64,000 nt of DNA from Didymodactylos carnosus (GCA_905250885.1 CAJNOQ010000054.1:1-64000); one strand, 5' to 3'. Counted from the first letter of the stretch, positions 1-18,859 are shown. A program made the numbers and translations. Notes: a model not told the origin generated them from the letters alone.

Positions 1-571
1 AGGCAAACGACACTTTATTCGACGCAGGTTTACTTGCTGATCAAAAATATAACATTTATTTTTAATTAAAAGACTATTTGGTACTGAAAAATTTGAAATA
101 CGATCAGGAGTTTTCTCACATTTTCTAGTTTATCAATGACGAAAATACTCTAAAATTAGTTTTTCTCTACATCTACGTTCATCTGAAGTGAAATTTAGTG
201 CTCTACAAAATAGCATTCGTTTCATTCATTTTCACTCTGACTCATACCTTTGAATATAGATTTAAAACGGTTTATCTGAAAACTAAGATCGGGTCAACTC
301 CAAAAATTATTTCTTAGAAAAATTTTATAAAATTGATCATGACACTTTGAATAGAAAATTCATAATCGGGCTGTTTTATGGAATGGCTCCAAGACATAAG
401 AGTTTGGATTTCTAGGTGGTTCTGAACATTTCTTCAGATAAAATCATAATGAAAGGCATGCTGATACCTATGATAGGATTTTTGAACAAACTAGGAAAAA
501 TGACTTAAATTAATCTTCATTTTGCATGTTGCCTACAAAAAACATGAGAGTATTAGTTATAAACTTTTCCA
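1..571. other. 3' flank of the MEF2 gene, no gene seen
   Basis: AT-rich sequence with no coding signal on either strand that I can support. A possible extra terminal exon of the MEF2 gene (minus strand) lies near 515-535. The last coding exon could splice from a GGGTAATG donor near 572 to a TTTTTTGTAG acceptor near 535, which would replace the terminal residue and stop with a few different residues. I favour the simple stop at 572-574. Confidence 0.5.
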
Positions 572-6824
<6,253 letters not shown>

Positions 6825-7555
6825 ATGACCTATGCATAAGTTTTGCATAAAATGTCGAGCGCTGTTTCTTCATGTTTTCACTATTCTGGAGATTTCACTT
6901 AAGTCTGAACTACAAAATATGCATTAAACAAAATTGTCTCTCGCAAAACTTTATAAAAACTAAACATCACTAAAAATGTTCTGGTAAAATTTTACTAAAA
7001 CATATCAAGAAAATCTTTTCACTGGTGTCAAAAATAATCACTTTTTACTGAAACTAAATACATGAAAAAATAGCCTGAGAAAAATTCTATCGATCTGATA
7101 TCTTTAAAAAAATTTCTAGTTCCTTTTTAGTGGTTGTCTTTCTAAAAGTCGGCTTTTTCTAAAATCGAGATTTTGCATCTAACATTTAGAGCTTTCAGCA
7201 GAAGCATCACATAAAATAGGAAGTAAATGAGATTAGATTTTATTTTACATAAAATTGTTAAAAATTGAATGAAGATCAAGATTTAGTTCAAAAATTGAAA
7301 AAAAATTCATTTGTTAATTCAAGAATTGGCAAATAATACTAACTAATTGATTTTCTTCGCACATTTTGACAATTTAACAGAACGTTTTTAGTAATGTTTA
7401 GTTTTTATAAAGTTTTGCGAGAAAAAATTTTGTTTGATACACATTTTGTAGTTCAGACTTTGCTCTTTCAAACAAAAAAAAGTGAAATCTCTAGAATAGT
7501 GGAAACATGAAGAAACAGTGCTCGACATTTTATGCAAAACTTATGCATAGGTCGT
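6825..7555. mobile_element. Fold-back MITE with long terminal inverted repeats and TA target duplication
   Basis: The ends are inverted copies: ATGACCTATGCATAAG at the left, and the reverse complement of ACGACCTATGCATAAG at the right. Each is flanked by TA (6823-6824 and 7556-7557). The similarity continues inward for about 160-175 bp per arm (left 6825-6985, right about 7380-7555), with shared blocks such as TTTTGCATAAAATGTCGAGC and CGCAAAACTTTATAAAAACT. The right arm carries a short insertion (TTTTTTTGTTTGAAAGAGC). The unpaired centre is about 400 bp and has no reading frame. A TA duplication plus long inverted repeats fits a non-autonomous element mobilised by a Tc1/mariner- or piggyBac-like transposase; the family assignment is inference. 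Confidence 0.8.
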
Positions 7556-10500
7556 TAATCTAGTATATCTAAAAAACTAGAGCAAATAACTTTAGCTACC
7601 GCAATAAAGAAATAAAAATATCCGATTAAAAATGTTATTTTAAGAGACTTATTTATGCTATTTTCCTGGGAGGTGGTACCAGGGCTGAATTTTTTGGTTA
7701 AAAACTGTAGTGATAGAAAACATATCAAGTGTATGTTCATTCGACCTCATTTTTCACGCACATTCCGAATACTATCTTCGTTTCGACCTAAAATGTTGCT
7801 TTACTGTCAAAAATTAGAAAATCCCACTGAAAACCTGCTGAAAATCATTTAAATCTGAGTTCCTAATAAAATGTTGTTGTTTTTTAAAGTTTAAAGTTTC
7901 ATCATTCGATAAAGAACAAAAAATTGTCTATATGATATCAATTTTTTATTGTTTCAAGCTTTCGTTAAGTGATAATGGGAAAAATAGGATGAAAAGTCAA
8001 AATTTTTCTAATTTTTAGGTTTACTCTACAATTTTTTGTCCTGTTAACGTAGACTAATTCTGTTTCAAAGCATATATTCTAAAAGAACAATCATTTTTGT
8101 ATATATCAGACTGTTCTTGAAGATACAAAAAGCATTTTTTCTGTGTGGGTGTGGATAGACGACAAAATTTGTAAAATACCTTCTAAAATTAGTAAAATGC
8201 GCTTCTCTCCATGAAAAGTCAATCTTTCTGAAATATACAGGTGATATTTGGGATCAGCGTAATTCTGCATCTAGCCCATGTAGCTTTGAAAAAAATCTCA
8301 GGAAAAAAAGTTTTACAGAAATCCTCTCCAACTTACCCGCTCATGTCCTTGTCCCTATTTATAAAGTCTTTATGTCAATAGCAGTTGAATAATAAAAGTA
8401 TAGATGTAGATAATTTTCACTGATTCTTGTACGTTTCATTTTCAGTTTCTTGTTTATCAAAAAACAAAGATGGAATTGCTTTTTAAGGTTCTACCCAGAA
8501 TTATACGTGAACTGAATAATTGAGCCAGATACCCACTTCGGTAGCTCTTTACGCCTATTTTAGACTTAAAATGTTTGCTTCAAATTAAAGCTTTTGCTGC
8601 GTTATACACCGAGTTTTTCAACTTTCTAAAACTCCATAAAAGAAATCCATATAATTCTTTGCAACCAAGCCTTCTCTATTGAAAACTTTTTATTTTAATG
8701 ATAAAACAAAATAGCATGTTCTGATGGAACTAGATATTGAATACAGATTTAAATCGTTAAAAAACTGAGAATTTTTAGAAATCTTTGTTCAGAATCGTTT
8801 AGTTTTTGAAACTGGAATAATTATAAAAATGTAATGAAGCCAAAAATAAAGATTCAACATCTAGACTTTTTAGTTCCTAGATCAGAAAAGCGTAATGCCT
8901 ACAAGGAATATTAAATTCGTAGTCTTCATCAAATAAAAACTGTTTCATCAAAAAGGACATTTGTTACCTGAAAACGTTTCCTGTTGAGAGCTTACTCATT
9001 ATGGTCGACATTCCCTGAAAGTTTTATAAAATTCGGATGAAAAATAAAAGTTTTTTTCTGCATGGAAGCCTATAAGCATACTTTTCATCATCGATTGCAA
9101 CTCTCTTTTACAGTTGCTACAGTCTACATGGAGAAGATTAGATGTGGATGAAAGCTATTTAGAACACAAGTGAGGTTCTAGCAAGGGGGGAAAAGCAGTA
9201 TTAACAACGAAAAAAATACGATACACATACTACTCACATACCGCTCACATACCCAAATACCAACTGAATTTTGTACCAAATATCAATTGAAACTTTTGTT
9301 TCCCAAAACAGAACAATTATGTTCTTTTATTCGGATGATTTCCCAGATAACGAAGCAATTGTGTTCTGTTATGGATGTTCTTTTCCCACAAACAGAACCC
9401 TTTTGTTCTGCTTGTAGGAACAGAAATCTGGGTTTCTGGAGATCTTCTAGAAAGCTGGTTTTTAAGATCTCAAGAAGTTCTCAAATGAGTTTTTTAAGCA
9501 GAAAAAATGAGTCATCTTGGAAGAGTAGCGAAAATACCAGTCACATACCGAAACTGCTGTTTCTTCCTTGGGTTCTAGCGGCTATCCTGCAATTACTTTT
9601 TTAATGTCCTTATACAAAAATAAGAGTTTCATTACTGGAAAGTAAACGTTTGGAACAACAGTTAATATCAACTGACATCAAGAATGTTTCTTTTAGATGT
9701 GTTTTGTAAGAGGATAAATTTAAGTTTAGATGACAGAAATGATTTCAGAGAGAACTACCGTAATTAGAAAAATAATAAACATCAGCAAACACACGCATAT
9801 TTACCTGACTGAGAGTCACTATAATATGACCTGGTAAAGGATGTATTATTTGGCAATATGAGCGTATTGTTAATTACTCATTTTTTTCTTTCTGAGATTT
9901 AAATAGAAAGTAAAACATGGCTTACATGGTAGCCATGCAAAATTCGTTCGCTAGAACAAAAAAAAGTTTTATGTTGTTTTTGCTTGGCTGTGTGTGCATA
10001 AGAAATGTGTTTTTTCTTGTTCTTTACTACATGCTTTAAAGAAAATACTTGGGTAACATTACAATTGCATTAGTCTATACGTAGAGAGAGAAAGACTATA
10101 TATAGAAAAACTGCGACAAATATCGATTTCTTCTTTTATATCTGGGTTTTTTTCCTATTTTGTTTCTTATTCCGTTATGATTGCATTGTGACACATAAAA
10201 TATGCTTTTATTCTTTTCTGTTCGTTTATCACTTACCGCTTTACATGTATAAAATGCGTTAAAATATGAACAAACACAGCAATGATTTAGTTGTTGAAAA
10301 ATTTTAAATACTATTTAAAGAAATTATACAGAAGCTACGATATTACTTGTAGCACAAATGAACCGGTAGTAGTAGACAGATCTCTAATGATAGTGGAATG
10401 GTATTTCGTTCAATTGTTGACAACTTGTTTTATCCACGGACACATTTAATTGTGGTATCAGTGAGTCATATATACAACATCAGTTAGTTGTAGGCGAACA

Positions 10501-11287
10501 GTTTTGATTATTGAGTAAAACGTTACACTGGGAAAATATTCAATGCTTCATTTCATATATAAAGCTTACTTACGATTAATTGATCGTCCAAAACAAGGCG
10601 ATGTTGATGGTGTGAATAAACATATGTATAGAAATTATGTTATATATCTAAAATCGTGTATAATAAAATATCATCGACAGTTTAGAGCTGATCTGTAAGG
10701 GAGAACAGGAAAAGATCGACTTATACATGTCTGTTTTGAGGACATTTTGTGTTGTTTGAAAGAGTGGATCAATGCGTTATTATCATAAAAATCAAACACT
10801 ACGTACCTTTAACACCAAAATAATTGTATCATGTGATGATCTCGTACATCCACAAAAAGTGGTTCGATGCGCGTTGATCTGATCATAAATTCTTCAAATT
10901 TCATGCCTAAAAATCAGAGAATACCAGCATTTTGTGGTCCTTTTTTTGTAACAGCCAAGAGTTGTCTTAAGTTTTACTTTATAATTTTTCTCTTAAGTGT
11001 CAAAATTTAGATGTTGAACACTATAGACTTCTCTAAATTGAAAAATCACTTTACATTAGGACCTCAAAAACAAATTTTGCGACTATTCTAGACCAACACC
11101 GTTCTGCCATCAGGACTGATAGATTCTAAACGATAATTAAGCAGCTTGACAGTAATAGGAGGAAAATTTTAAAGAATTTTATTAGGCTCACTTCTTTTTG
11201 GTGAATTTTATCTCGGTGTGTATATCTGTTACTAAGCCTTTCGTAAAACTCATGGATTAAAGAAATCCTGGTCTTTGATATCGTAGT

Positions 11288-11318
11288 ATTAGGGGTTTGG
11301 AATATTAGGGGTTTGGAA
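11288..11318. repeat. short tandem duplication
   Basis: Two adjacent copies of ATTAGGGGTTTGGAA. Too few copies to call a satellite. Confidence 0.6.
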
Positions 11319-12029
11319 AGCGGGGAAAAATCTACTTTTGTTATTAGATTTAAGTGTCGACCATACTTCTCCGTGTTTTGTCTTCACAGATGTATAAATA
11401 TACGTAGAGCACTTTTTTTCACTTACACCACTTCAATACTTTTTAAGTTCCACGAAACTTGATCTTTCAACATTTTGTACATGTCTGAAAAAGTTCAAGA
11501 AAAGGTGGTAGCATTAAAAAAAGGAAGAATCCGTATAATTAATTTGTCTTAATTCACTTGATTTATTCGTACCTTTAACTTTTTTCTTCTCTTCGGATCT
11601 TTTTTCTTTTTAGGTTTTCAATTTCACATCGATATTATATTGTCAGCTTCTATTCCAGTCTGTTCACAATCTTACTTGAAGCGCATTCACGTAACAGGAA
11701 TATTAAATTTAAGCAAATAAGATTCAGAGAAAATATGTGCCATAAAGACTGACTTTCTCTTTAGTTGTTGTAGAGGGTTTAACACCTCTGCCTACATGGT
11801 TAGTTAACTATGTTTAAGTAACCGATCATTTACATTTAATTAGTGTTAGGAAGCTACGGCGGTATGTGCTGTATTTTGAAGACTAGGTTCTGGAGTAACT
11901 CTTTATAATCAAAAAGCAGTCTCTCGCATTAGATCTCTTTCGTTAAAAATGATGCATGATTATGATGATGATGATATTCTTAAAAAGAATTTTTTAACAT
12001 ATATAAAAAGAGTTCGTCTTTATACGGCG

Positions 12030-12775
12030 CCGTCACAATGTCCCAGGTCGAGGATTCCGAAGACAAATACTTGAAAGATTCGACTGGATCCGGCGTCGGA
12101 ACATGCCGGAATCCGACAAAACCAACCATCGTCAAGCGACATTTGAGCGCCGACATCTGAGCGACCCGACATTAGACACTTTTCAATATAAATTTTTTCC
12201 GATCAGGAAAATGGAATGATTGCTCACCTCGATAACGATGATGATAACAATTTCTTTATCATCCGATTATGAACTGAATTATCTGGAGATCTGTAAAAGG
12301 CTAAAAACAACCTTAAATGTTTTATTTCCTATTCGTTTTCATTCATTTTCTAGTGGCTCCTGTCTCTGTACATTCAAGAGAGTGTAAGAGTCCACTAGCT
12401 ATGACGTCTACAACACGTTTGTTGATCAGTGTGAGCGATGATTCACACTGTTAAGAATTTGAGAAGAAAATTTTCCTGGTTTTGATTTTCTGCAATGTCA
12501 TATTTAAAGCACTGCTGTCGCGAAACAAAACGGTGAATAAATGATGCACACAAAAAAAAGAAAGAAATGCGCAGCACAGGATCTGTCGGTTTATGGTGAC
12601 CGGAAATTAATGGATCCGACTAGTTCCGAATATTGGATTCGATCTCCGGATCCTCTGAGATTCAGATATCGGGATGCGAAAGAATTGAGCGGATTCTGGT
12701 CTCGGGATCCGGTCGACCGTCCGAACTCCAGAAATCATCAGAATTAAAAGTATCCTGCAGGATCCGATAGGACGA
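12030..12775. repeat. Two GGATCCG-rich islands
   Basis: 12030-12160 and 12590-12775 are GC-richer than their surroundings. They repeat words such as GGATCCG, GGATTCG, CCGGATCC and GGAATCCG on both strands. The pattern looks like decayed subterminal repeats of a transposon, but no terminal repeats or target duplication could be fixed. Confidence 0.35.
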
Positions 12776-13511
12776 ATTCAACCTGGAGTATTCTCTCGCC
12801 ATAGCAAATAAGTATTAGGTTTGTTGTGAATCAGCCCTTTTTTAGTCGATAATGGTTCTTTTCTGATCGTAACAGAATCTAATGAATGAAAAACAAATGT
12901 TTGGAGAAAAAAATTTTCTGGATAAGTCGCCCTGCGGTAAGCAAGACGAAAAATCCCGCTAAAATGTTTGTTAGTGTCGGCTGTTTGCTCAGGTGTCCTG
13001 AATAAAAAAAGATTCACAAATTCAAAGATTTCGATCGGATCAGAAAGTTTTCAGTGGTCACAGTTAACATTCTTCAAAGATAATAGCGATATCTATCATA
13101 CTATTTCATACTGATTTTTCGTCTGTGTGTATGAATAAACCTCTCCAGATAGTGCAAACGCGAACAAGTAAAAGAAGGCATAAAATAAAATTTTAGAATT
13201 GTGTTAGAGATAGATTTGCACTACTTTATCAACGAAAGTATTCAAAATTAAACAAAGATGCAGGATTTCATGAATATCTTGAAAAACGTACTATGCTGAA
13301 CTTTCATATCAGTATCACTAAGAAGAAATTTTTTTCTCATGAAATTACTCATTATGTTGATTCAGAGTCCTGTATTTAGAATATAAACCGTTAACACGTT
13401 AAATTCCAGTAGAAGATTAAACTAACCTTCTTTAACTAACGCGGTTTTAAAAGACTTTTATCTGGATCATTCTGCTACTCTAAATATCTAATTTAACCTA
13501 AATATTTTATG

Positions 13512-14150
13512 GTGATATACAAAGTCATCTGAGCCATTTCGAATCGGGTCAAAAATTTTCTCAGTCTTTTACTGATAGTTAAGTCATTTATATCCGGAGA
13601 AAAACAATTTTTATACCGGTAGACAGAGCTGACTTTTGTCTATCGATTGATATAAATATTATGTTAGGATTTATTAGTTCTGATTACGACGAATATTAAC
13701 TGATCGGAACCAGAACTAAACCAGATGACTAAGTCTTCTTACTTCTAGTTCACTAATTAATAGTCAGCGCGACTGAGCTCGATATCACATAGTTGGATAA
13801 AACCCACGATGCTGAGCATGATGGTCTTACTTTTAATTACAAAGGTAAAAGGTGACCGGTGAAAAAACGTTAATTTAGTTCGTACTAACTATTTTGGCTG
13901 CATTTATCGGAATTATCCCATTTGGATAATTCTGGTTAGTTAATGTTAGTCGACTGAAACTTAATCAGAACTAATTAATCGTAATGAATCTTAACATAAT
14001 ATTTATAGCAGTCGATAGCCAAAAGTTAGTTCTATCTAACGATATAAAAATTGTTTTTCTCCTGTTATAAATAACTCAGCTATCAGTAATAGACGGAAAA
14101 TTTTTAACACCGGTTGGAAATACCTCAGATGACTTCATTATAGATATAAC
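13512..14150. mobile_element. Decayed fold-back element (second family)
   Basis: Inverted repeat with arms of roughly 200-250 bp, left from about 13512 and right ending about 14150. Shared blocks include AAGTCATCTGAG near the ends, TTTACTGATAG / TATTACTGATAG, GGAGAAAAACAATTTTTATA and TATAAATATTATGTTA. The arms differ at many positions, so this copy is older than the 6.8-kb element. The sequence is unlike that element. Exact ends and target duplication could not be fixed. Confidence 0.7.
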
Positions 14151-14494
14151 AGTTGTATATAAGATTTACTTCCTTTATAGAAGTGGATGAGATAGAAACC
14201 ACCTGACGTACAGAATTCAGATCGTAAATCTACATAGGACGAATTAAGCCTTTCCCCGTCAGAAACACAAGATAAAAAAGTGGATATTGAGCTAAACACA
14301 TAATCAGATAGCCGTTGGTGTCTACTATAAGGATCCATAGTTTTTTGGTCTTCATCGAATGGGTGTAAGATTTTACAGAAGTTTTCTGAAAATCTTAAAA
14401 AGCTAACTTTCCAAAAAATAATGTTCTAATCAAAAGTTATGAGAGATTCAATAACGCTAAAGCTCTATGTATGTATCAGGCGCTAGCGCTACCG

Positions 14495-14876
14495 TATCTC
14501 GAAAGCGACGTTCACCTTGACAGCATTTCGTAGCTGTAAGATTTATCGGTAACGAAACGTCGTGAAGAGCTCGGGAAGGTCTTAAATTGAAGATGACATG
14601 TGTGGCTAGGGGTTAATAGAACTTGATTTTTGCTATTCGGTCTAGATTTATAGTTAGAGAAATATCTTTATGTAAATTGATGAGACTTTTTCGAATTTTT
14701 GACTTTTGACGCTTACCATTATTTACAAAATTAAAATGTCAAAAATTCAGCTCTATTAGCCTATAGTCACATGTTTTTTAGTCATTTTAAGACGTTCCCG
14801 AGCTCTCTACGATCTTTCGTTACCGAGAAATCTTGTAGCTACAAACAGCCCCATTTTGTTCCCTAACTGCGAGATA
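14495..14876. mobile_element. Inverted-repeat element (third family)
   Basis: The left arm (14495-14638) and right arm (about 14740-14876) are inverted copies. The best block is AGAGCTCGGGAAGGTCTTAAA against AGAGCTCGGGAACGTCTTAAA, with TCGGTAACGAAA on one side and AATAGAACTTGATTTTTG on the other. Only about 100 bp lies between the arms. No protein-coding capacity. The element's own ends are not clear. Confidence 0.6.
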
Positions 14877-14889
14877 TTTTCGAGTCGAT

Positions 14890-16583
14890 AATTGATGGCA
14901 TCTCCACAATTTTATCAGAAGTGTACAATCATAAGGTCAACATTGCCTGAAAGTTTAGCTGAGATCTAACTTACAGTTACCGAGATGCGTTTCTGATAGG
15001 GAGGGGGATGCATGCCTTAAGGTATATCGACCATAGGAAGTTGTCTGTCTACTGTAACTTTACATTTTTATCCGATTAAGATGTATTTTAATTTTAGAAA
15101 ATACATTAGAAACTTCTTTTAATCATTGTGTCACTGAATCCAATTACCAGTAATGCGTGTTTTTGTTGCTTTTATCTAGTTTCACCTATACTCATTAACC
15201 TTGTAACAAGCAACAATAAAAACGCTGTTATATAAATCTTGTATTTTTCTGTGAGCAAATAAAACTGAATGCACTCAGTCAATTTCTATTTAAGATAGAC
15301 ATGCGATTTCAATTAATAATATACATTCAATACTTTCGATAATTATCTATAAACGGATTTAGATAATTAAAATTAAATTTATCCACGCATTGTTATTTCA
15401 ATGTTTTACTTGAACAAAAGCGTTACCATTTTTAGCTATACCTATCAGTTTATAATTTATTCTTTCGTTCTATCGTGGATATAACACGTGCACAATTTAC
15501 ACTGAACATTTTTATCCTTTATATACTATTTATATATATTCCGAAATGAAAATCATCATCATCTCAATTATTATATTGTTTGCTGAACACAAATTACGGT
15601 TTCTCTTCCTCTCTGTATACTGATGTAATTCGATTTGTTTAATAATGAGAACTATATTTAAGCTTGAAACATACAAAAATACATTGAATAGGATATATTA
15701 AGGAGACATGATGAGAAAAAAGTATATGTTATTGCATGTCCTGATTGTAATAAAAAGCACAAAAACTACAAGATACAAAAACATATTATTATGAGAAGCC
15801 GCTACAACAGCACTAATAGAAAATTATTTGTTATTTTCTCATTTTATTTTGCTACACAACATCGCGCAATGACGAAAAACAAATAAATAATAATAAAAAA
15901 ATAATTTTCAACTTTAAGTTGAAAAGCTAAGATTACGTCTTTATACGTCTTTACTGTATCATATGTATGCTAATTTTTTTGACAATACAGAAGTTTTAAC
16001 TGGTTGATCTCAGAAGCATTTTCATTAAAAATCTAACTTTGTGTTCGAACAGCAAGCAAAGTTATCATTTGTTTTCATAATCTATACTTTACGTTGGCAT
16101 CTTTTTGGTTACAAACTAGTCCACAGAAGCTAATCAATTATAACTAGAAAGAAAGGGAGTGAAATATAATAACTCGAGATGAAAGATGGCTAGTAAAGAA
16201 GGAATTTAATCCTGTGACATATAGAGTACTATGAAGGAAAAAGAGACATCTTTTCAATTTTTTGTCGTACTTTTATTAGTTCTCAGTCATTTTTGGTACT
16301 TACTGTTGAACATGATGGTAGAGCGAACATTTGTCTACACGTTCATGTAAAAATCTTCAAAAAATCTCTGATCGATCCAAAATGCGAAGAGCCCCATGAA
16401 AGTGTCTCTTTTTCCCCCGCTCAGGAGAAAAGGAGACATTCCACCAGTCTGCATTAGGGAAAAAGAGACAGTCCATTCAAATACATGGAGTTTTAATTAA
16501 TAGTTGACTGCTAAGTAAGTTTTATAGATAATTAGTTGAAAAATACCTCATTTTGTAGTCCAGATCTTGATCTCTGTATCATA
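14890..16583. other. gene-free AT-rich stretch
   Basis: No coding frame, tRNA or repeat structure recognised. Confidence 0.45.
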
Positions 16584-17098
16584 GGGCAGCATGGCTTGGT
16601 GGTTATGTTGTTTGTCACGTACTTCAAACGTACTGTGTTCGAACCTCGGTGCTAACAAAGTCATGTAGTAATCTTGGGCAAGTTACTTGTGTCTTAGCAT
16701 CTCGGATCACCCGTCTGACAGCATACTTCCTACGTTGTGACGTACAATACAGCTTCTTCGACTAGTCCTCGTGGCTTCCGGAAGGCTAGTACGTGGTTAG
16801 TGAAGTATGTTCGTTCACTTATTCACAACTTCATCGATGGCTACAGTGTAAAAAGTCTTGCCACACTATATACCTCACAACATTTTTCAGTATGAGGGGA
16901 GCTCAAGTAATTGAGCGAAAGAACTCTGCGTCAGGCTAGTCTTCTATTTAGAGCTGCAATTGATGACTAGTAACGAGATGGGTGACCATTTCAGAAGCTT
17001 GTCAACTGCAGGGAAGATATAGGGCTATTGAAACTGCCACACCAGCACCCTACACCTGCAACGGTAGCCGCAAGGCGGGGTATTCTTCTTCTTTTTCC
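16584..17098 (+). mobile_element. tRNA-derived SINE, near full length
   Basis: The 5' head carries an internal RNA polymerase III promoter. A box A match, TGGCTTGGTGG, lies at 16592-16602, and a box B core, GTTCGAACC, at 16637-16645, with spacing like a tRNA gene. The body follows with CTTGGGCAAGTTACTTGTG, a string very like the central CORE segment of MIR-type SINEs (CTTGGGCAAGTCACTTAAC, from memory). The element ends in GCCGCAAGGCGGGGTATTC followed by a CTT/T-rich tail. A diverged inverted copy at 39233-39565 confirms it is a dispersed repeat. Compared with that copy, this one carries about 90 extra bases in the middle. Confidence 0.8.
16592..16645 (+). promoter_or_regulatory. Internal pol III promoter (boxes A and B) of the SINE
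   Basis: Box A TGGCTTGGTGG and box B core GTTCGAACC, about 35 bases apart, as in a tRNA gene. The folded tRNA shape itself is decayed; no clean acceptor stem is visible. Confidence 0.65.
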
Positions 17099-17325
17099 TC
17101 TCTACCACATGATTTTGAGCTCATTATCGTTAAACTCATTAAGCTAATTAGAGTCATATAAGAAAACACACATAAGGAAAAAATGTTCGTGGGCTTTATG
17201 CCGACGAACATTAAAAAGATAAAAATATGGATGTTCATTATTGCCGTTCATGACCACACCTACCTGAACACGCAAACATACAAGCACGTAGTTTTCTAAC
17301 TGCTGCTGTTGTTGAGCTGTTGCGG

Positions 17326-18550
17326 TTATCTATTTTCGCATAACCGTTTCATGTCGTCTGCCAAATTTTCCACATCACTTGTCTCCGTTTTGAGGAGCTC
17401 GACAATTAATGTGGACGATGTTTGCGTTTGTTGTTGGTGTGAAGCCGAGAAGACATCATTATCATTACTGTCTTCGTCTGGAATTGACGAGACAGGTTGT
17501 TGTTATTCTGGTTGTGGCTGTTGTTCTTCTATCCTAATCTTTGCTGCCATTATCATTCGTTTTCGTCGTTCATGTCGTTTTTGATTTAACAACGTACACC
17601 GCCGCTGATGTTGTTGTTCTAGTGTTAGATCATCAGCTGGTGTTTTTGTTGTATTTTGAAGAAGTTGTGCCGAGGTTGGATCCATTTGTACGGGAGTGAC
17701 TGCTGTTAATGAGCTCGTCGGACGTCCGCGTTTAGATGATGATGAGGAAGAAGGAAACACTGGTCGACGAGAGGCAGCGGCCGTTGAGCTCTGCTCTATC
17801 CTTCGTTTTGAAGAAGAGGATGATGGTGCATCTGCTGTGTATTGACTACCGGTTGTCGATCATGAAAGGCTCACCAGTTCGCCGTTTTGATTGCGCTGCT
17901 TTGGTGCAGTGAAAGAATAACGGTGTTGTTGTCAATTGTGATAGGTGTTAATTTTATATACGGTTGACAAGTTATACGGAGCAACACTGAGTTTTCGATA
18001 AACTTCATACCACTAGAGAAAAATATATACCTTCTTTAAATCTGATTTTAAACTTCGTATTAGTTCACAGACTCCTTCAAATGTTATACTTACTGGCACA
18101 TATGAACTTGTACCAACATTCATTTCAGATATTAAACGATTTTGATCTAAATGGTTTCTACAACATCGATGGTTTTCTTCTACCAAAATACCACAATCGG
18201 CAAATAAATCCAGCAGGAAGGATTATAACAGAACTCTGAGACAACTGACTATGACACAGAAAACAATGAGTATTTTGATGGGATACTCTCCAACAGTTTT
18301 CAGTCCTACAGTTGTGTCTGACTCGTCCACATTCATTTCTCCATCCTCTGACCATTCCATTTGTTGTTGATTTCTAATATTTTGTTCACAACTGTCAAAT
18401 ACAGAAGCCCATTTGCAGTACATGAGCATTTTCAGATTTTAGTACATCATGAAACCATTCGTATTCAAGTGTTGCATCCTTACGATACTTTTGTTAGTGT
18501 GAAGCAGTAAATGTTTTTGGACAATGACAGCACTTAAGTCTTGCTATTTT
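17326..18550 (-). pseudogene. Decayed gene with zinc-binding N-terminus and Ser-rich/basic C-terminus
   Basis: Read on the minus strand. Near 18500-18550 there is a C2H2-like fragment, KCCHCPKTFTASH. Near 18250-18290 comes CFLCHSQLSQSS, then, in a shifted frame, LDLFADCGILVEENHRCCRN followed by HLDQNRLISEMNVG. The CxxC...C...CC..HL arrangement resembles the cysteine-rich segment that precedes DDE-type domains in many bdelloid transposase-like proteins (recollection, not checked). A GT..AG intron separates SLKSDLKK from WYEVYRKLSVAPYNLST. The same frame then runs, with about three stops, through a Ser-rich part (KRGRPTSSL) and a basic helix (QKRHERRKRMIMAAKIRIEE) to a stop at 17326. The sequence is GC-richer than its flanks. 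No DDE residues are visible, so this could be a transposon remnant or a dead host gene. The frame break and stops argue against function. Confidence 0.5.
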
Positions 18551-18859
18551 CAAATATCACTAACTTTATGTTATATCACTAAACTTTAACGTGCAAACTA
18601 TGCTTCAAAATATGCAAAGGTATGTTTCATTTGACTTTTTAGAAAAAAAGAAAAAGTATGCTGTTCGTGTCATTCGAGCCCTGAAGTTCCTAGTGTAAGC
18701 TAATATTGGTTTAAATAAGTCCCGTAGAACTTTTAGAGGCATCTGCATAGGGATTTTCTGAATGGTCAATCTAGAACGCGAATTCTTTATTCTGGATACA
18801 TTATCAGCAATAACTGTTTTCTACTTACGGATAAATCGGACAGATCTTCGCATTATTGG

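Larger units (their letters stand above)
7556..13510. other. gene-free stretch with a few short repeats
   Basis: No supported gene. Visible items: hairpin-prone GAACA/TGTTC motifs near 9310-9415, a tandem duplication of ATTAGGGGTTTGGAA near 11288-11318, and two islands rich in GGATCCG-like words (12030-12160 and 12590-12775) listed separately. Confidence 0.45.

Noticed and set aside
9160-9600. Possible inverted-repeat element with GTTCTAGC ends
   Set aside because: Similarity between the ends is patchy and needs several gaps; no target duplication.
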